From the NCBI GenBank assembly GCA_005798905.1, contig SYIK01000005.1, forward strand, positions 62,001-126,000: 64,000 nt of DNA, in the 5' to 3' direction. Under the pieces are notes generated by a model, which ran no database searches, was not told where the DNA came from, and saw only the letters and a program-made list of their open reading frames with translations. Made by a program: the position numbers and the translations under genes. This DNA is from Bacteroidota bacterium (GTDB taxonomy: Bacteria > Bacteroidota > Bacteroidia > Chitinophagales > Chitinophagaceae). This document shows positions 34,829 to 43,684 of the stretch, piece by piece. The first letter of the stretch is position 1. Every line of letters begins with the position of its first letter.

Positions 34829-37462
34829 ATGAAAAAAATAATTTCTTTATTTTTCTTACTGTCTTTATTTATAATTTCTTTAGCACAATTCCCCAATGCT
34901 GGTGGCGCAAGCAGAATGGGTAGCACGCAAATGGCGGGAAGGTTTTACGGTAAAATAGTTGATGCCACTTCCAATAAAGGAGTTGAAGCAGTATCCATTC
35001 AACTTTTACAGAATAAATTCGATTCCGTTTCTCGTAAAAGAAAAGAAGTAATTATTGCCGGCATGTTGACAAAACAAAATGGAGAATTTACGCTTGAAAA
35101 TGTTCCACTTTTTGGGCAATTCAAATTGAAAATTTCTGCAATTAGTTATGTTACTATAGAAAAAACAGTTGCTTTTGATATTAAAATGAATAACACGGGA
35201 AGCCCGGACATGAGCCAACTTTTAAACTCAATCGATAAAGATTTAGGAAATATAAAAATCGAACTTGAAGAAAAAACGTTGAGCACGGTTACGGTTAATT
35301 CATCCAAACCACTTTTGCAATTAGGAATTGATCGGAAAATATTTTCTGTCGATAAGAGTATTGTAGCAACTGGTGGAACCGCTGTAGATGTAATGCGCAA
35401 TGTACCATCGCTTACAGTTGATTTGGATGGAAATGTATCATTGAGAAATAATGCCCCACAAGTATTTGTTGATGGTCGTCCAACAACAATGCAATTGGAT
35501 CAAATTCCTGCAGATGCAATTGAATCGGTTGAAATAATCACTAACCCTTCTGCAAAATTTGATGCTTCTGGTGGAACTTCCGGAATCTTAAATGTTGTTT
35601 TGAAAAAAAATAAAAAAGTAGGCTTCAATGGAAGCGTAAGAACCAATATTGATTCAAGATTAAAAATTGGTGGCGGTGCCGACATTAATATTCGTCAACA
35701 AAAAATTAACCTTTTTGCGAGTGGAAATTATTTTCAACGCAAATCAATTAGTACAGGAAATACAGATCGATTAACAACAACAGGATTCCCAATTACGCAT
35801 TTATACCAAGATGATTATAGTGAAATGTCGAGCAAAATGCGTTTTGGAAGAACCGGACTTGATTATTTTATCGACAACAGAAGTACTTTATCAGCCAATA
35901 TTAGTTTTGCTGGTGGTTCATTTTCCCCTCTTACAGAAACTGATCTATTAACCGATTCACTTTTTCCAATTATAAAATCAAATTTTACGGAAAGAAATTC
36001 AACCACATCAGGAAATTTTAATCATATTGGACGTCAATTGAATTTTAAACACAATTTTCCAAAACCAGGAAGAGAAGTTACCGCTGATATTACTTTCAAC
36101 TCGCGCAGCAATTCAAACACCAATAATATTGAAACCATCAATTATACACATCTAAGCAGTTTTGTACCTTTCTTTAATCAACAGCAAAAAGGCGCTGGAA
36201 AAGGTAAAAATATAATTATACAAAGCGATTTTATAAACCCAATTACTGAAAAATCTAAATTAGAAATTGGTGGTCGATTTGCATTAAACACATCTAATAG
36301 TACAAATGCTTTTTATATGGTTTCACCAATCACTGGGGAGCTAATCTTGCAACCTTCTACTGCAATTGATTATGAAAGTGAAGAGCGTATTTATGCTGGA
36401 TATGTTACATTTTCAAACCAACTAAAATTGTTTAGTTATCAATTAGGTCTTCGCAGTGAAAGTTCCACCTATCGCGGAAACCTTATCAAAACAAATGAAA
36501 TATTTAACAACGATTTTCCGGTTAGTTTTTTCCCGAGTATTTTTCTTAGTAAAAAGCTAAAAGCAGAACAAGAATTACAAATCAATTATACACGAAGAAT
36601 TAATCGCCCCAACTTTTTTCAGCTTAGTCCATTCACCGATTCATCCGATTTTTTAAACATCAATAAAGGAAACCCCGGATTGAATCCAGAATTTACAAAC
36701 TCGTTTGAACTCAGTTACCAAAAATTATTTAAAAATAATAATAACTTACTTGCTTCTATTTATTACAAAAACACTGACCAATTAATAACCCGCTTTCAAC
36801 AAAAACTTACCGACCCTAATAATGGGAAAGATAAAATTCTAAATACTTACATCAATGCAAATTCAAGTTATGTAACCGGACTTGAAATGACACTGAAAAA
36901 CAAGTTGGCAACTTGGTGGGATTTAACTTCCAATTTCAATCTCTTTACTTCCAAAATAGATATAAGCGATTTAAACCAACCTGAACAAAAACAATTTGCA
37001 AGTTGGTTTGGAAAAATTAATAACACCTTCAAACTTCCTAAAAATTTCACCGTTCAACTTTCGGGAGAATATCAATCAAAAACCATTTTACCTCCCGGAG
37101 GTAGCGGAAACAAAGGCGGCGGTGGTGGATTTATGGGTGGAATGGGAATGTATGGACAAGCAACTTCTTCACAAGGGTTTGTTCGTGCAAATTATTTTAT
37201 GGATGCTGCTATTCGTTTAGATTTTTTAAAAACAAAGACAGCTTCTATTTCGCTTAATGTTAATGATATTTTTAAAACAAGAAAATCTGCTATTCATTCC
37301 GAATCGCCATATTTTATTCAGGATGTAAATCGCCAACGCGATCCGCAAATATTTCGCCTAAACTTCAACTGGCGTTTTGGAAAATTCGATGCTAATCTTT
37401 TCAAAAGAAAAAATTTAAAATTGGAAAGAGAAAACATGAATAGCATGGATATCAATATGTAA
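34829..37462 (+). CDS. Outer-membrane beta-barrel protein with CarboxypepD_reg and plug domains
   Basis: TonB-dependent-receptor-like protein of 877 aa. It has a signal peptide (about 1-20), then a carboxypeptidase-regulatory-like domain (residues 33-110, YGKIVDATSNKGVEAVSI), a plug domain (VMRNVPSLTVDLDGNVSLR, then VEIITNPSAKFDASGG), and an OMP_b-brl_3 type barrel to the end. This group differs from SusC-type receptors and often lacks a clear TonB box. A glycine-rich loop (SGNKGGGGGFMGGMGMYG) lies near residue 760. The ligand is unknown. No substrate-binding partner lipoprotein is adjacent. Confidence 0.87.
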   Translation: MKKIISLFFLLSLFIISLAQFPNAGGASRMGSTQMAGRFYGKIVDATSNKGVEAVSIQLLQNKFDSVSRKRKEVIIAGMLTKQNGEFTLENVPLFGQFKLKISAISYVTIEKTVAFDIKMNNTGSPDMSQLLNSIDKDLGNIKIELEEKTLSTVTVNSSKPLLQLGIDRKIFSVDKSIVATGGTAVDVMRNVPSLTVDLDGNVSLRNNAPQVFVDGRPTTMQLDQIPADAIESVEIITNPSAKFDASGGTSGILNVVLKKNKKVGFNGSVRTNIDSRLKIGGGADINIRQQKINLFASGNYFQRKSISTGNTDRLTTTGFPITHLYQDDYSEMSSKMRFGRTGLDYFIDNRSTLSANISFAGGSFSPLTETDLLTDSLFPIIKSNFTERNSTTSGNFNHIGRQLNFKHNFPKPGREVTADITFNSRSNSNTNNIETINYTHLSSFVPFFNQQQKGAGKGKNIIIQSDFINPITEKSKLEIGGRFALNTSNSTNAFYMVSPITGELILQPSTAIDYESEERIYAGYVTFSNQLKLFSYQLGLRSESSTYRGNLIKTNEIFNNDFPVSFFPSIFLSKKLKAEQELQINYTRRINRPNFFQLSPFTDSSDFLNINKGNPGLNPEFTNSFELSYQKLFKNNNNLLASIYYKNTDQLITRFQQKLTDPNNGKDKILNTYINANSSYVTGLEMTLKNKLATWWDLTSNFNLFTSKIDISDLNQPEQKQFASWFGKINNTFKLPKNFTVQLSGEYQSKTILPPGGSGNKGGGGGFMGGMGMYGQATSSQGFVRANYFMDAAIRLDFLKTKTASISLNVNDIFKTRKSAIHSESPYFIQDVNRQRDPQIFRLNFNWRFGKFDANLFKRKNLKLERENMNSMDINM

Positions 37463-37479
37463 TTCTGTAAATATTTTAA

Positions 37480-37514
37480 TTGCTCATAGTTTAACAATCC
37501 ATTTTTTATATTTG
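37480..37514 (+). promoter_or_regulatory. Candidate promoter of the glycan cluster
   Basis: TTG (37480-37482), 24 bases, then TATATTTG (37507-37514), an exact -7 match. The predicted start of transcription falls within about two bases of the ATG at 37522, so the mRNA would be leaderless or almost so. The -7 box lies partly within the right arm of the 15-bp inverted repeat. Confidence 0.5.
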
Positions 37515-37526
37515 TTAAACTATGAG
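37483..37526. repeat. Perfect 15-bp inverted repeat over the promoter and start codon
   Basis: Left arm CTCATAGTTTAACAA (37483-37497), 14-base spacer, right arm TTGTTAAACTATGAG (37512-37526). The right arm contains the ATG (37522-37524) and the end of the -7 box. Both arms are perfect and the symmetry stops sharply at the edges. It may be a regulator site or a hairpin that hides the start codon in longer transcripts. It is not a normal terminator, because no T-run follows. Confidence 0.8.
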
Positions 37527-38541
37527 TAACTCAAGATCTGGATATCATTTTGCAATTATTGGCTGTGGAAAAATTGCTACGCGTCATGCAGAAAATATTA
37601 CTCGAATTGGAAAACTAATTTCTGTTTGCGATATTGAAAATGATAAAGCAATTCAACTTGCAACAAACTATAATTGTGCTGCTTTTTTTTCTATTGATGA
37701 ATTGTTAACTTCCGAAAAAGAAATCGACATTGTTGTTATTTGCACGCCAAACGGGCTTCATGCAGCACATTCCATAAAAGCACTTCAGGCAAACAAAATT
37801 GTTCTTTGCGAAAAACCTTTATGTCTTTCAAAAAAAGAGGGAATTCAACTTCAACAAGCCGAAGCAAATTCGAGCGGTAAACTTTTCGTTGTAAAATCTA
37901 CTCGTTATAACCCTGCCATCATTCAATTAAAAGAAATTTTAGATAAGAAACAACTTGGAAAAATTTATAGTTTTCAATTAAATTGTTTTTGGAATCGTCC
38001 CGACAGTTATTACGAAAGCAATTGGAAAGGAACTTTGCATTTAGACGGTGGCGTACTTTTTACTCAATTCAGCCACTACATTGATGTACTGCTTTGGCTT
38101 TTTGGAGATGTAGAAAAAATAAATGGCTTTCGAAAAAATTTAGTACACAACAAAAGTATTGAGTTTGAAGACTGCGGAATTGTATCTGTTCAAATGAAAA
38201 ATGGGATACTTGGTGGAATAAATTGGTCGATAAATTCATTTTTAAAAAATATGGAAGTTTCACTAACTGTTCTTGCAGAAAAAGGAACGTTAAAAATTGG
38301 TGGAGAATTCATGAATGAAATAAAATACCAATTGCTTGATGGATTTGCAATGAAAAACTTAGAAAAAGGAAACCCAAATGACTATGGAACTTATAAAGGT
38401 TCGATGAGCAATCATGACAAAGTTTATGAAAATCTTATTCGTACTTTACAAGATCAAACGATTCCTTTTGCAACAATTGAAGACGGATTAAAAACTGTTG
38501 ATTTTATAGAAACTATTTATAATTCAATCCCAATTTCTTGA
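37522..38541 (+). CDS. Gfo/Idh/MocA family oxidoreductase (nucleotide-sugar type)
   Basis: NAD-dependent dehydrogenase of 339 aa. The Rossmann motif AIIGCGKIATRHAENI is at residues 10-25, the EKP motif in VLCEKPLCLSK near 98, and the second domain carries LDGGVLFTQFSHYIDVLLW. It resembles WlbA/WbpB-like UDP-sugar 3-dehydrogenases of polysaccharide synthesis, which fits the glycosyltransferases that follow. It has no signal peptide, unlike the Tat-exported relative at 7497. Its TGA stop overlaps the TTG start of the next gene (TTGA), so translation is coupled. Confidence 0.85.
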   Translation: MSNSRSGYHFAIIGCGKIATRHAENITRIGKLISVCDIENDKAIQLATNYNCAAFFSIDELLTSEKEIDIVVICTPNGLHAAHSIKALQANKIVLCEKPLCLSKKEGIQLQQAEANSSGKLFVVKSTRYNPAIIQLKEILDKKQLGKIYSFQLNCFWNRPDSYYESNWKGTLHLDGGVLFTQFSHYIDVLLWLFGDVEKINGFRKNLVHNKSIEFEDCGIVSVQMKNGILGGINWSINSFLKNMEVSLTVLAEKGTLKIGGEFMNEIKYQLLDGFAMKNLEKGNPNDYGTYKGSMSNHDKVYENLIRTLQDQTIPFATIEDGLKTVDFIETIYNSIPIS

Positions 38542-39647
38542 CAAAATCCATTAAATCAAAGCAAATTTATTTTACCGTTACGAACGATCTCGTTTACGAT
38601 CAACGGATGAATAGAATTTGCACATCCCTCGCTGAAAACGGCTATAGTGTTGCTTTAATTGGAAGAAAATTAAAAACATCTCTCCCTCTTTCAATTAAAA
38701 AATACAAACAAAAACGTTTGTTTTGTTTTTTTGAAACAGGCAAATTATTTTATGTAGAATATAATTTTCGACTACTTGTATATTTACTTTTTCGAAGAAT
38801 GGATTTAATTTGTGCGATTGATTTAGACACTATTCTTCCTGTACTCGTAGTTTCAAAACTTAAAAATAGTTTGAGAGTTTATGATGCTCATGAACTATTT
38901 ACAGAGTTGAAAGAAGTTGTAACAAGACCTCACATCAAAAAAACCTGACAATTCATTGAAAATATTTCAATTCAAAATTTCAAAAATGGTTATACAGTTT
39001 GCGATAGTATTGCTGATGAATTTAAAAGAAAATATAATGTTTCGTACAAGACAATTCGTAATGTTCCGATTTTAAATTCAACGACAACAAAAATAAACAC
39101 TGAAGATTTTATACTCTATCAAGGTGCAGTAAATGAAGGAAGGGGTTTGGAATACTTAATCCCTGCTATGAAATATTTGGAATGCAAATTAGTTATCGCT
39201 GGCGATGGAAATTTTATGGAACAGTTGAAAAATTTAATCAATTCAAATAATCTAATCAATAAAATAGAACTACTTGGAATGCTTGAACCAAATCAACTTA
39301 AAATAAAAACGAGCCAAGCTTTTATTGGAATTTCCTTAGTTGAGAATTTGGGATTGAATCAATATTGGTCGTTAACGAATAAATTTTTCGATTATATCAA
39401 TGCAGGCATCCCACAAATCACGATGAATTATCCCGAGTATAAAAAAATAAATGAGCAATTTGAAATTGCTTTATTAATTGATGATTTAACTCCCAAAACA
39501 ATTGCAAATGCAGTAAATAAATTACTTGATAACAAAATTTACTATTTAAGATTGAAAGAGAATTGCCTTAAAGCAAAAGAAGTTTTGAATTGGGAAAATG
39601 AAGAAAAACAATTATTGAACTTTTACGAAAACATTTTAAAAAACTAA
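38538..39647 (+). pseudogene. Family-4 glycosyltransferase interrupted by an in-frame TGA
   Basis: One glycosyltransferase reading frame of about 369 codons runs from a TTG at 38538 to the stop at 39647, broken only by TGA at 38946-38948 (codon 137). On both sides the frame is the same and the homology continues: VYDAHELFTELKEV and RPHIKKT before, QFIENISIQNFKNGYTVCDSI after, then IVIAGDGNF-like LVIAGDGNFMEQL and a GT4 C-terminal domain. GT4 relatives have Trp here (KKxW), so a single TGG to TGA change explains it. Either the gene is newly broken, or the TGA is read through, or the base is an error. The neighbouring genes are intact. Confidence 0.85.
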
Positions 39648-39648
39648 G

Positions 39649-40761
39649 TTGAAAAAACTTCACATCATTTGCCACACAGTTCCCTATCCCGCTGACTATG
39701 GAGGCGTAATTGAAGTTTTTCACACTATCAAAAGTTTATGTGAAGCTGGTATTGAAATAACGCTTCATTGCTTTACTTACGAAAGGAATGAACAAAATGA
39801 ATTGAAAAAATATTGTAAAGAAATTTTCTATTACAAAAGACTTTCAATTTGGGAAAACTTTTCCTTTTCCATTCCCTATATTGTCCGCTCTCGAATGAAC
39901 AAACATTTATTATCGAACCTTCAAAAAGACAATAACCCAATTTTGATGGAAGGCATTCATTGCTCTGGATTTGTTCGTCAATTTTTGAAAGATAATCGAA
40001 AAGTAATACTTCGTTTGCACAATGTAGAAACGATTTACTACAAGCAACTTTTCAGATTAGAGAAAAATATTTTTAGAAAAACATTTTACTTTTATGAAAG
40101 TAGCTTGTTGAAATTTTATGAGCAATCACTACCCAAAAATCTTATTGTACTTACACTGTCAAATTCGGATGCTGATTATTATAAAAATTCTTTTCAACAA
40201 ATTTTCACTCATTGGATTCCTGCATTGATTCCTTTTTCTAAAACACAAATTAAAGCAGGTATTGGAACTTATTGTCTTTATCACGGCAATTTATCGATTA
40301 ATGAAAACGAAGAAGCTTCGATTTATTTAATTGAAAATGTTTTTTCAAAAATAGCTTTCCCTTTTGTGATTGCAGGAAAATCTCCTTCAAATAAATTGAC
40401 ACAATTAATTTCGAAATTCTCAAATATTCAACTAATAAATAATCCTTCCGAGGAAGAATTATTCAATTTGATTCAACATGCACAAATAAATATTTTAATT
40501 TCTTTAAATAAAACGGGAATAAAATTAAAACTAATAAATGCATTGTTTAATGGAAGACATTGTATCGTGAACGATGAGGCTGTAAAAGGAAGTGGATTAG
40601 AATCTGCTTGTCATATTTCAAATAATAAAACACTTGAACTTGTAATCAAATTATTTAAAGAACCATTTGACGATTTATCTATTCAAAAACGAGAACAAAT
40701 TTTATTGAAAAATTATACTAACCAAAGAAATACGCAGAAACTTATTGAAGCGATATGGTAG
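39649..40761 (+). CDS. Glycosyltransferase, GT-B fold (370 aa)
   Basis: Probable glycosyltransferase of the GT4-like group. It has a typical opening (LHIICHTVPYPADYGGVIEV), an N-domain with LRLHNVETIYYKQL, then the C-domain with YCLYHGNLSINENEEA and VIAGKSPS, ending in a helical tail. The acidic E-x7-E motif of classical GT4 enzymes is not clear, so donor and acceptor are unknown. The start is a TTG one base after the previous stop. It completes the three-gene glycan cluster; its 3' end overlaps convergent ftsE by 20 bases. Confidence 0.75.
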   Translation: MKKLHIICHTVPYPADYGGVIEVFHTIKSLCEAGIEITLHCFTYERNEQNELKKYCKEIFYYKRLSIWENFSFSIPYIVRSRMNKHLLSNLQKDNNPILMEGIHCSGFVRQFLKDNRKVILRLHNVETIYYKQLFRLEKNIFRKTFYFYESSLLKFYEQSLPKNLIVLTLSNSDADYYKNSFQQIFTHWIPALIPFSKTQIKAGIGTYCLYHGNLSINENEEASIYLIENVFSKIAFPFVIAGKSPSNKLTQLISKFSNIQLINNPSEEELFNLIQHAQINILISLNKTGIKLKLINALFNGRHCIVNDEAVKGSGLESACHISNNKTLELVIKLFKEPFDDLSIQKREQILLKNYTNQRNTQKLIEAIW

Positions 40762-41431
40762 CATTATCAAAAACTTTTCCATTTTCTGTACGAATCATTC
40801 TAGCAGGAAATTTTTGAACAACAATATAATCGTGTGTTGCCATTACAACAGCTGTTCCAAAATCTTTGGCAATATGAAAAAGCAAATTCATTATTTCATC
40901 GGAAGTTTCAGGATCTAAATTACCTGTCGGTTCATCTGCTAAAATTAATTTAGGAGAATTCAGTAATGCCCTAGCCACATCTACTCTTTGCTGCTCACCA
41001 CCACTTAATTCAAAAGGCATTTTAAATCCTTTCGCAATTAATCCAACTTTATCCAACACATCCATTATTTTATCGTTCATTACTTTTTTATCTTTCCAGC
41101 CTGTAGCCGTAAGTACAAATAAAAGATTTTGATAAATATTTCTATCTGTCAACAATTGAAAATCTTGAAAGACAATTCCTAAATTTCTACGCAGATAAGG
41201 AACTTTTTTCCAATCCAATTTTCGCAAATCAAAGCCAACTACGGTTCCTGCCCCTTCAATTAATGGCAACTCTCCATACAATGTTTTTAACAAACTGGAT
41301 TTCCCTGTTCCAGTTTTTCCGACCAAATAAACAAATTCACTTTTGTTGACAGTTAAATTTACATCTTGCAAAACAAGGTTATCACCTTGGTAAATATTAG
41401 CATTTTTTATATCAATTATACTTTCAGCCAT
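40742..41431 (-). CDS. ftsE: Cell division ATP-binding protein FtsE
   Basis: ABC ATPase that works with FtsX to activate peptidoglycan hydrolases at the septum. Walker A is GKTGTGKSS, the signature is LSGGEQQRVDVARAL, Walker B is LILADEPTGNLD, and the H-loop MATHDY follows. The closeness to FtsE (YLRRNLGIVFQDFQLL) is strong. I choose the ATG at 41431 (MAESIIDI, 229 aa); a TTG at 41452 would add seven residues. No ftsX is adjacent, which is usual in Bacteroidota. It ends inside the last codons of the convergent glycosyltransferase. Confidence 0.9.
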   Translation of the reverse strand: MAESIIDIKNANIYQGDNLVLQDVNLTVNKSEFVYLVGKTGTGKSSLLKTLYGELPLIEGAGTVVGFDLRKLDWKKVPYLRRNLGIVFQDFQLLTDRNIYQNLLFVLTATGWKDKKVMNDKIMDVLDKVGLIAKGFKMPFELSGGEQQRVDVARALLNSPKLILADEPTGNLDPETSDEIMNLLFHIAKDFGTAVVMATHDYIVVQKFPARMIRTENGKVFDNATISLQ

Positions 41432-41468
41432 TCTTTGAGATGTTTGATGCAAATTAATGCAATTGCAA

Positions 41469-42638
41469 TTAATATATTATAGTTGAATTCTTTGTTTTGA
41501 TAATTAATTCCTTTTTAACACTCTGTTCCACTCTTCCAATTATTTGTGCAGCTACGCCAAAACTTTCTGCTATGGCAATAATAAGATCTGCATCTTTTTC
41601 ATCTACATATATTTCCAACCTCGTACCCATATTAAAAACCTGATACATTTCGTAGTCATTTGATTTGCTTACTTGTTGAATCAAATCGAAAACAAATGGA
41701 GGTTCAAATAAATTATCTTTTACAATTCGAACATTTTCTGGAATATATTTTAAACATTTTGTTTGTCCTCCTCCACTGCAATGAATTAGTCCTTGAATTT
41801 TATCAATATGTGATTCCATAATAGCTTTTATTATGGGTGCAAAAGTTCTTGTTGGCGAAAGCAATAATTGTCCAACCTCAAAAATTTTGTTTTCAATGTT
41901 TATTTTATCTGTTAATCGATAAGATCCTGAATAAACGAGCGATTCATCAATTCTTTCGTCATAAGATTCTGGATAAGTCTTGGAATAATATTTATCCAAC
42001 ATATCGTGACGAGCACTGGTCAACCCGTTACTTGCAATTCCGCTATTATATTCAGATTCGTATGTTGATTTTCCAAAAGCTGCAAGCCCAATAATTACAT
42101 TATTCGCTTTTATTTTTTCATTCGTAATTAATTTTGATTTTGGCCATCGTGCAGTCATCGTTCCATTTACTGCGATGGTGCGAACTACATCACCTACATC
42201 CGCAGTTTCGCCTCCCATAAAAGTTATGTTAATCCCATAATTTTTCATTTCATTGAAAAATTCTTGAGTTGAATTAATGATTACTTCCAAAACTTCGGCA
42301 GAAATTAAATTTTTATTGCGATCGATAGTAGAAGAAAACAAAATTTTATCATAAATACCTACACAAAGTAGATCGTCCAAATTCATTACAATCGCATCTT
42401 GTGCTATTCCTTTCCAAACAGAAATATCGCCAGTTTCTTTCCAATACAAATAAGCCAGAATACTTTTAGAACCTGCCCCATCTGCATGCATTAAGTTTAC
42501 CCAATTCGCATCGCCACCGATATGGTCAGGAAATATTTTACAAAATGAATTTGAGTATAACCCTTTATCAAGATTTTTTGTAGCTGAATGTACGTCTTCT
42601 TTTTGGGCTGAAACACCACGTTTTGAGTAGGATGACAT
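41469..42638 (-). CDS. purM: Phosphoribosylformylglycinamidine cyclo-ligase (AIR synthetase)
   Basis: Purine biosynthesis enzyme closing the imidazole ring of AIR. It carries the PurM fold marks: HADGAGSKSILAYLYW, MNLDDLLCVGI, FMGGETADVGDVVRT, and GLIHCSGGGQTKCLK with NMGTRLEIYV near the end. At 389 aa it is longer than E. coli PurM (about 345 aa), as in other Bacteroidota. I choose the ATG at 42638; a TTG at 42659 is also open. It has its own promoter, back to back with ribF, and is followed by ftsE 37 bases on. Confidence 0.88.
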   Translation of the reverse strand: MSSYSKRGVSAQKEDVHSATKNLDKGLYSNSFCKIFPDHIGGDANWVNLMHADGAGSKSILAYLYWKETGDISVWKGIAQDAIVMNLDDLLCVGIYDKILFSSTIDRNKNLISAEVLEVIINSTQEFFNEMKNYGINITFMGGETADVGDVVRTIAVNGTMTARWPKSKLITNEKIKANNVIIGLAAFGKSTYESEYNSGIASNGLTSARHDMLDKYYSKTYPESYDERIDESLVYSGSYRLTDKINIENKIFEVGQLLLSPTRTFAPIIKAIMESHIDKIQGLIHCSGGGQTKCLKYIPENVRIVKDNLFEPPFVFDLIQQVSKSNDYEMYQVFNMGTRLEIYVDEKDADLIIAIAESFGVAAQIIGRVEQSVKKELIIKTKNSTIIY

Positions 42639-42656
42639 TTTATAAATTAATTGTTG

Positions 42657-42684
42657 CAAATCTAATTAATTCTATTCATTGCAA
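42657..42684 (-). promoter_or_regulatory. Promoter of purM
   Basis: TTG (complement of 42682-42684), 17 bases, then TAGATTTG (complement of 42657-42664), an exact -7 match. The predicted start is about 10-15 bases before the ATG at 42638. It abuts the ribF promoter. Confidence 0.65.
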
Positions 42685-42685
42685 A

Positions 42686-42716
42686 TTGCCAATTGCAACT
42701 TGATTCTTTAAATTTG
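42686..42716 (+). promoter_or_regulatory. Promoter of ribF
   Basis: TTG (42686-42688), 20 bases, then TAAATTTG (42709-42716), an exact -7 match, 10 bases before the ATG at 42727. The leader would be only a few bases long. Confidence 0.65.
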
Positions 42717-42726
42717 CAACAATTTT

Positions 42727-43671
42727 ATGCAAATACATTATGACACAGGAAATCTGCCTTCCTTTAAAAATGCAGCAATAACCATTGGAACTTTTGACGG
42801 CGTTCATACTGCTCATCAACAAATCATAAATACTTTAAAAGAAGAGACAGCAACTATTAATGGAGAATCTGTCATTATTACTTTTCACCCTCATCCACGA
42901 AAAATAGTGTCTTCGGCAATTTTAGGTGTTCGTTTGATAAATACATTGGAAGAAAAAATTCAACTTTTTAAACAAAATGAAATTGACCATTTAGTTATCA
43001 TACCTTTTACAGATGCATTTGCAAACCAACCTGCCGACGATTATATTCAACACTTTTTAATTCAACATTTTCACCCCAAAAGCGTCATCATTGGTTACGA
43101 TCATCGTTTTGGCCGTGATCGGCAAGGCGATTTTCGTTTGCTGGAAAATGCAGCAACAATTTATAATTTTCGTGTAAAAGAAATTGAAAAACACATACTA
43201 AACCAAATTGCAATCAGCTCTACAAAGATCCGAGAATCTATTTCGCATTGTCAAATTGAAGCTGCGAATTTGCTACTTGGTTACAGCTTTTTTTTCGGCG
43301 GAGAGGTAGTTCATGGCGAAAAATTGGGACGAAAATTGGGCTACCCCACTGCAAATTTGAAAATACATAATGAAGAAAAAATAATTCCTGGTGATGGAAT
43401 TTATGCTGTCTACGTATCTAAGAATGATTCCGAAATTGAAAACAAAGAATCGTTAATGAAAGGAATGATGAGTATTGGTTTCAGACCAACTATTAATGGA
43501 AAATCTAGAGTAATTGAAGTTAATATTTTTGATTTTGATGAAGAAATTTATGGTCAAACTTTAAGAGTTTATGTAAAAAAATATTTGCGCCCTGAAGCAA
43601 AATTCAATTCGCTTGATGAACTAGTTGCACAAATTGGAATTGATAAAATGGAGAGTTTAAAAGTATTGTAA
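42727..43671 (+). CDS. ribF: Bifunctional riboflavin kinase / FAD synthetase
   Basis: Converts riboflavin to FMN and FMN to FAD. The N-terminal FAD synthetase domain has GTFDGVHTAHQQII and YDHRFGRDRQGD; the STKIRESI segment ends it. The C-terminal riboflavin kinase domain has GRKLGYPTANL and the catalytic-region VIEVNIFDFDEEIYGQ. At 314 aa the length is standard. It converges with holA, whose stop is 13 bases away. Confidence 0.96.
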   Translation: MQIHYDTGNLPSFKNAAITIGTFDGVHTAHQQIINTLKEETATINGESVIITFHPHPRKIVSSAILGVRLINTLEEKIQLFKQNEIDHLVIIPFTDAFANQPADDYIQHFLIQHFHPKSVIIGYDHRFGRDRQGDFRLLENAATIYNFRVKEIEKHILNQIAISSTKIRESISHCQIEAANLLLGYSFFFGGEVVHGEKLGRKLGYPTANLKIHNEEKIIPGDGIYAVYVSKNDSEIENKESLMKGMMSIGFRPTINGKSRVIEVNIFDFDEEIYGQTLRVYVKKYLRPEAKFNSLDELVAQIGIDKMESLKVL

Positions 43672-43684
43672 TAATAGCTTTCAT

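Noticed and set aside
34546-34926. A minus-strand open frame of 126 codons over the tRNA-His gene
   Set aside because: It reads through the whole tRNA and into the start of the outer-membrane protein gene; the peptide includes translated tRNA sequence (ending in the SDCGSEGRGFEPH-type artefact) and has no homology pattern.
38946-38948. UGA recoded as Trp in this organism
   Set aside because: TGA ends other good genes in the window (for example at 5012, 15046 and 38541), and Trp is elsewhere encoded by TGG, so a general code change is not supported.
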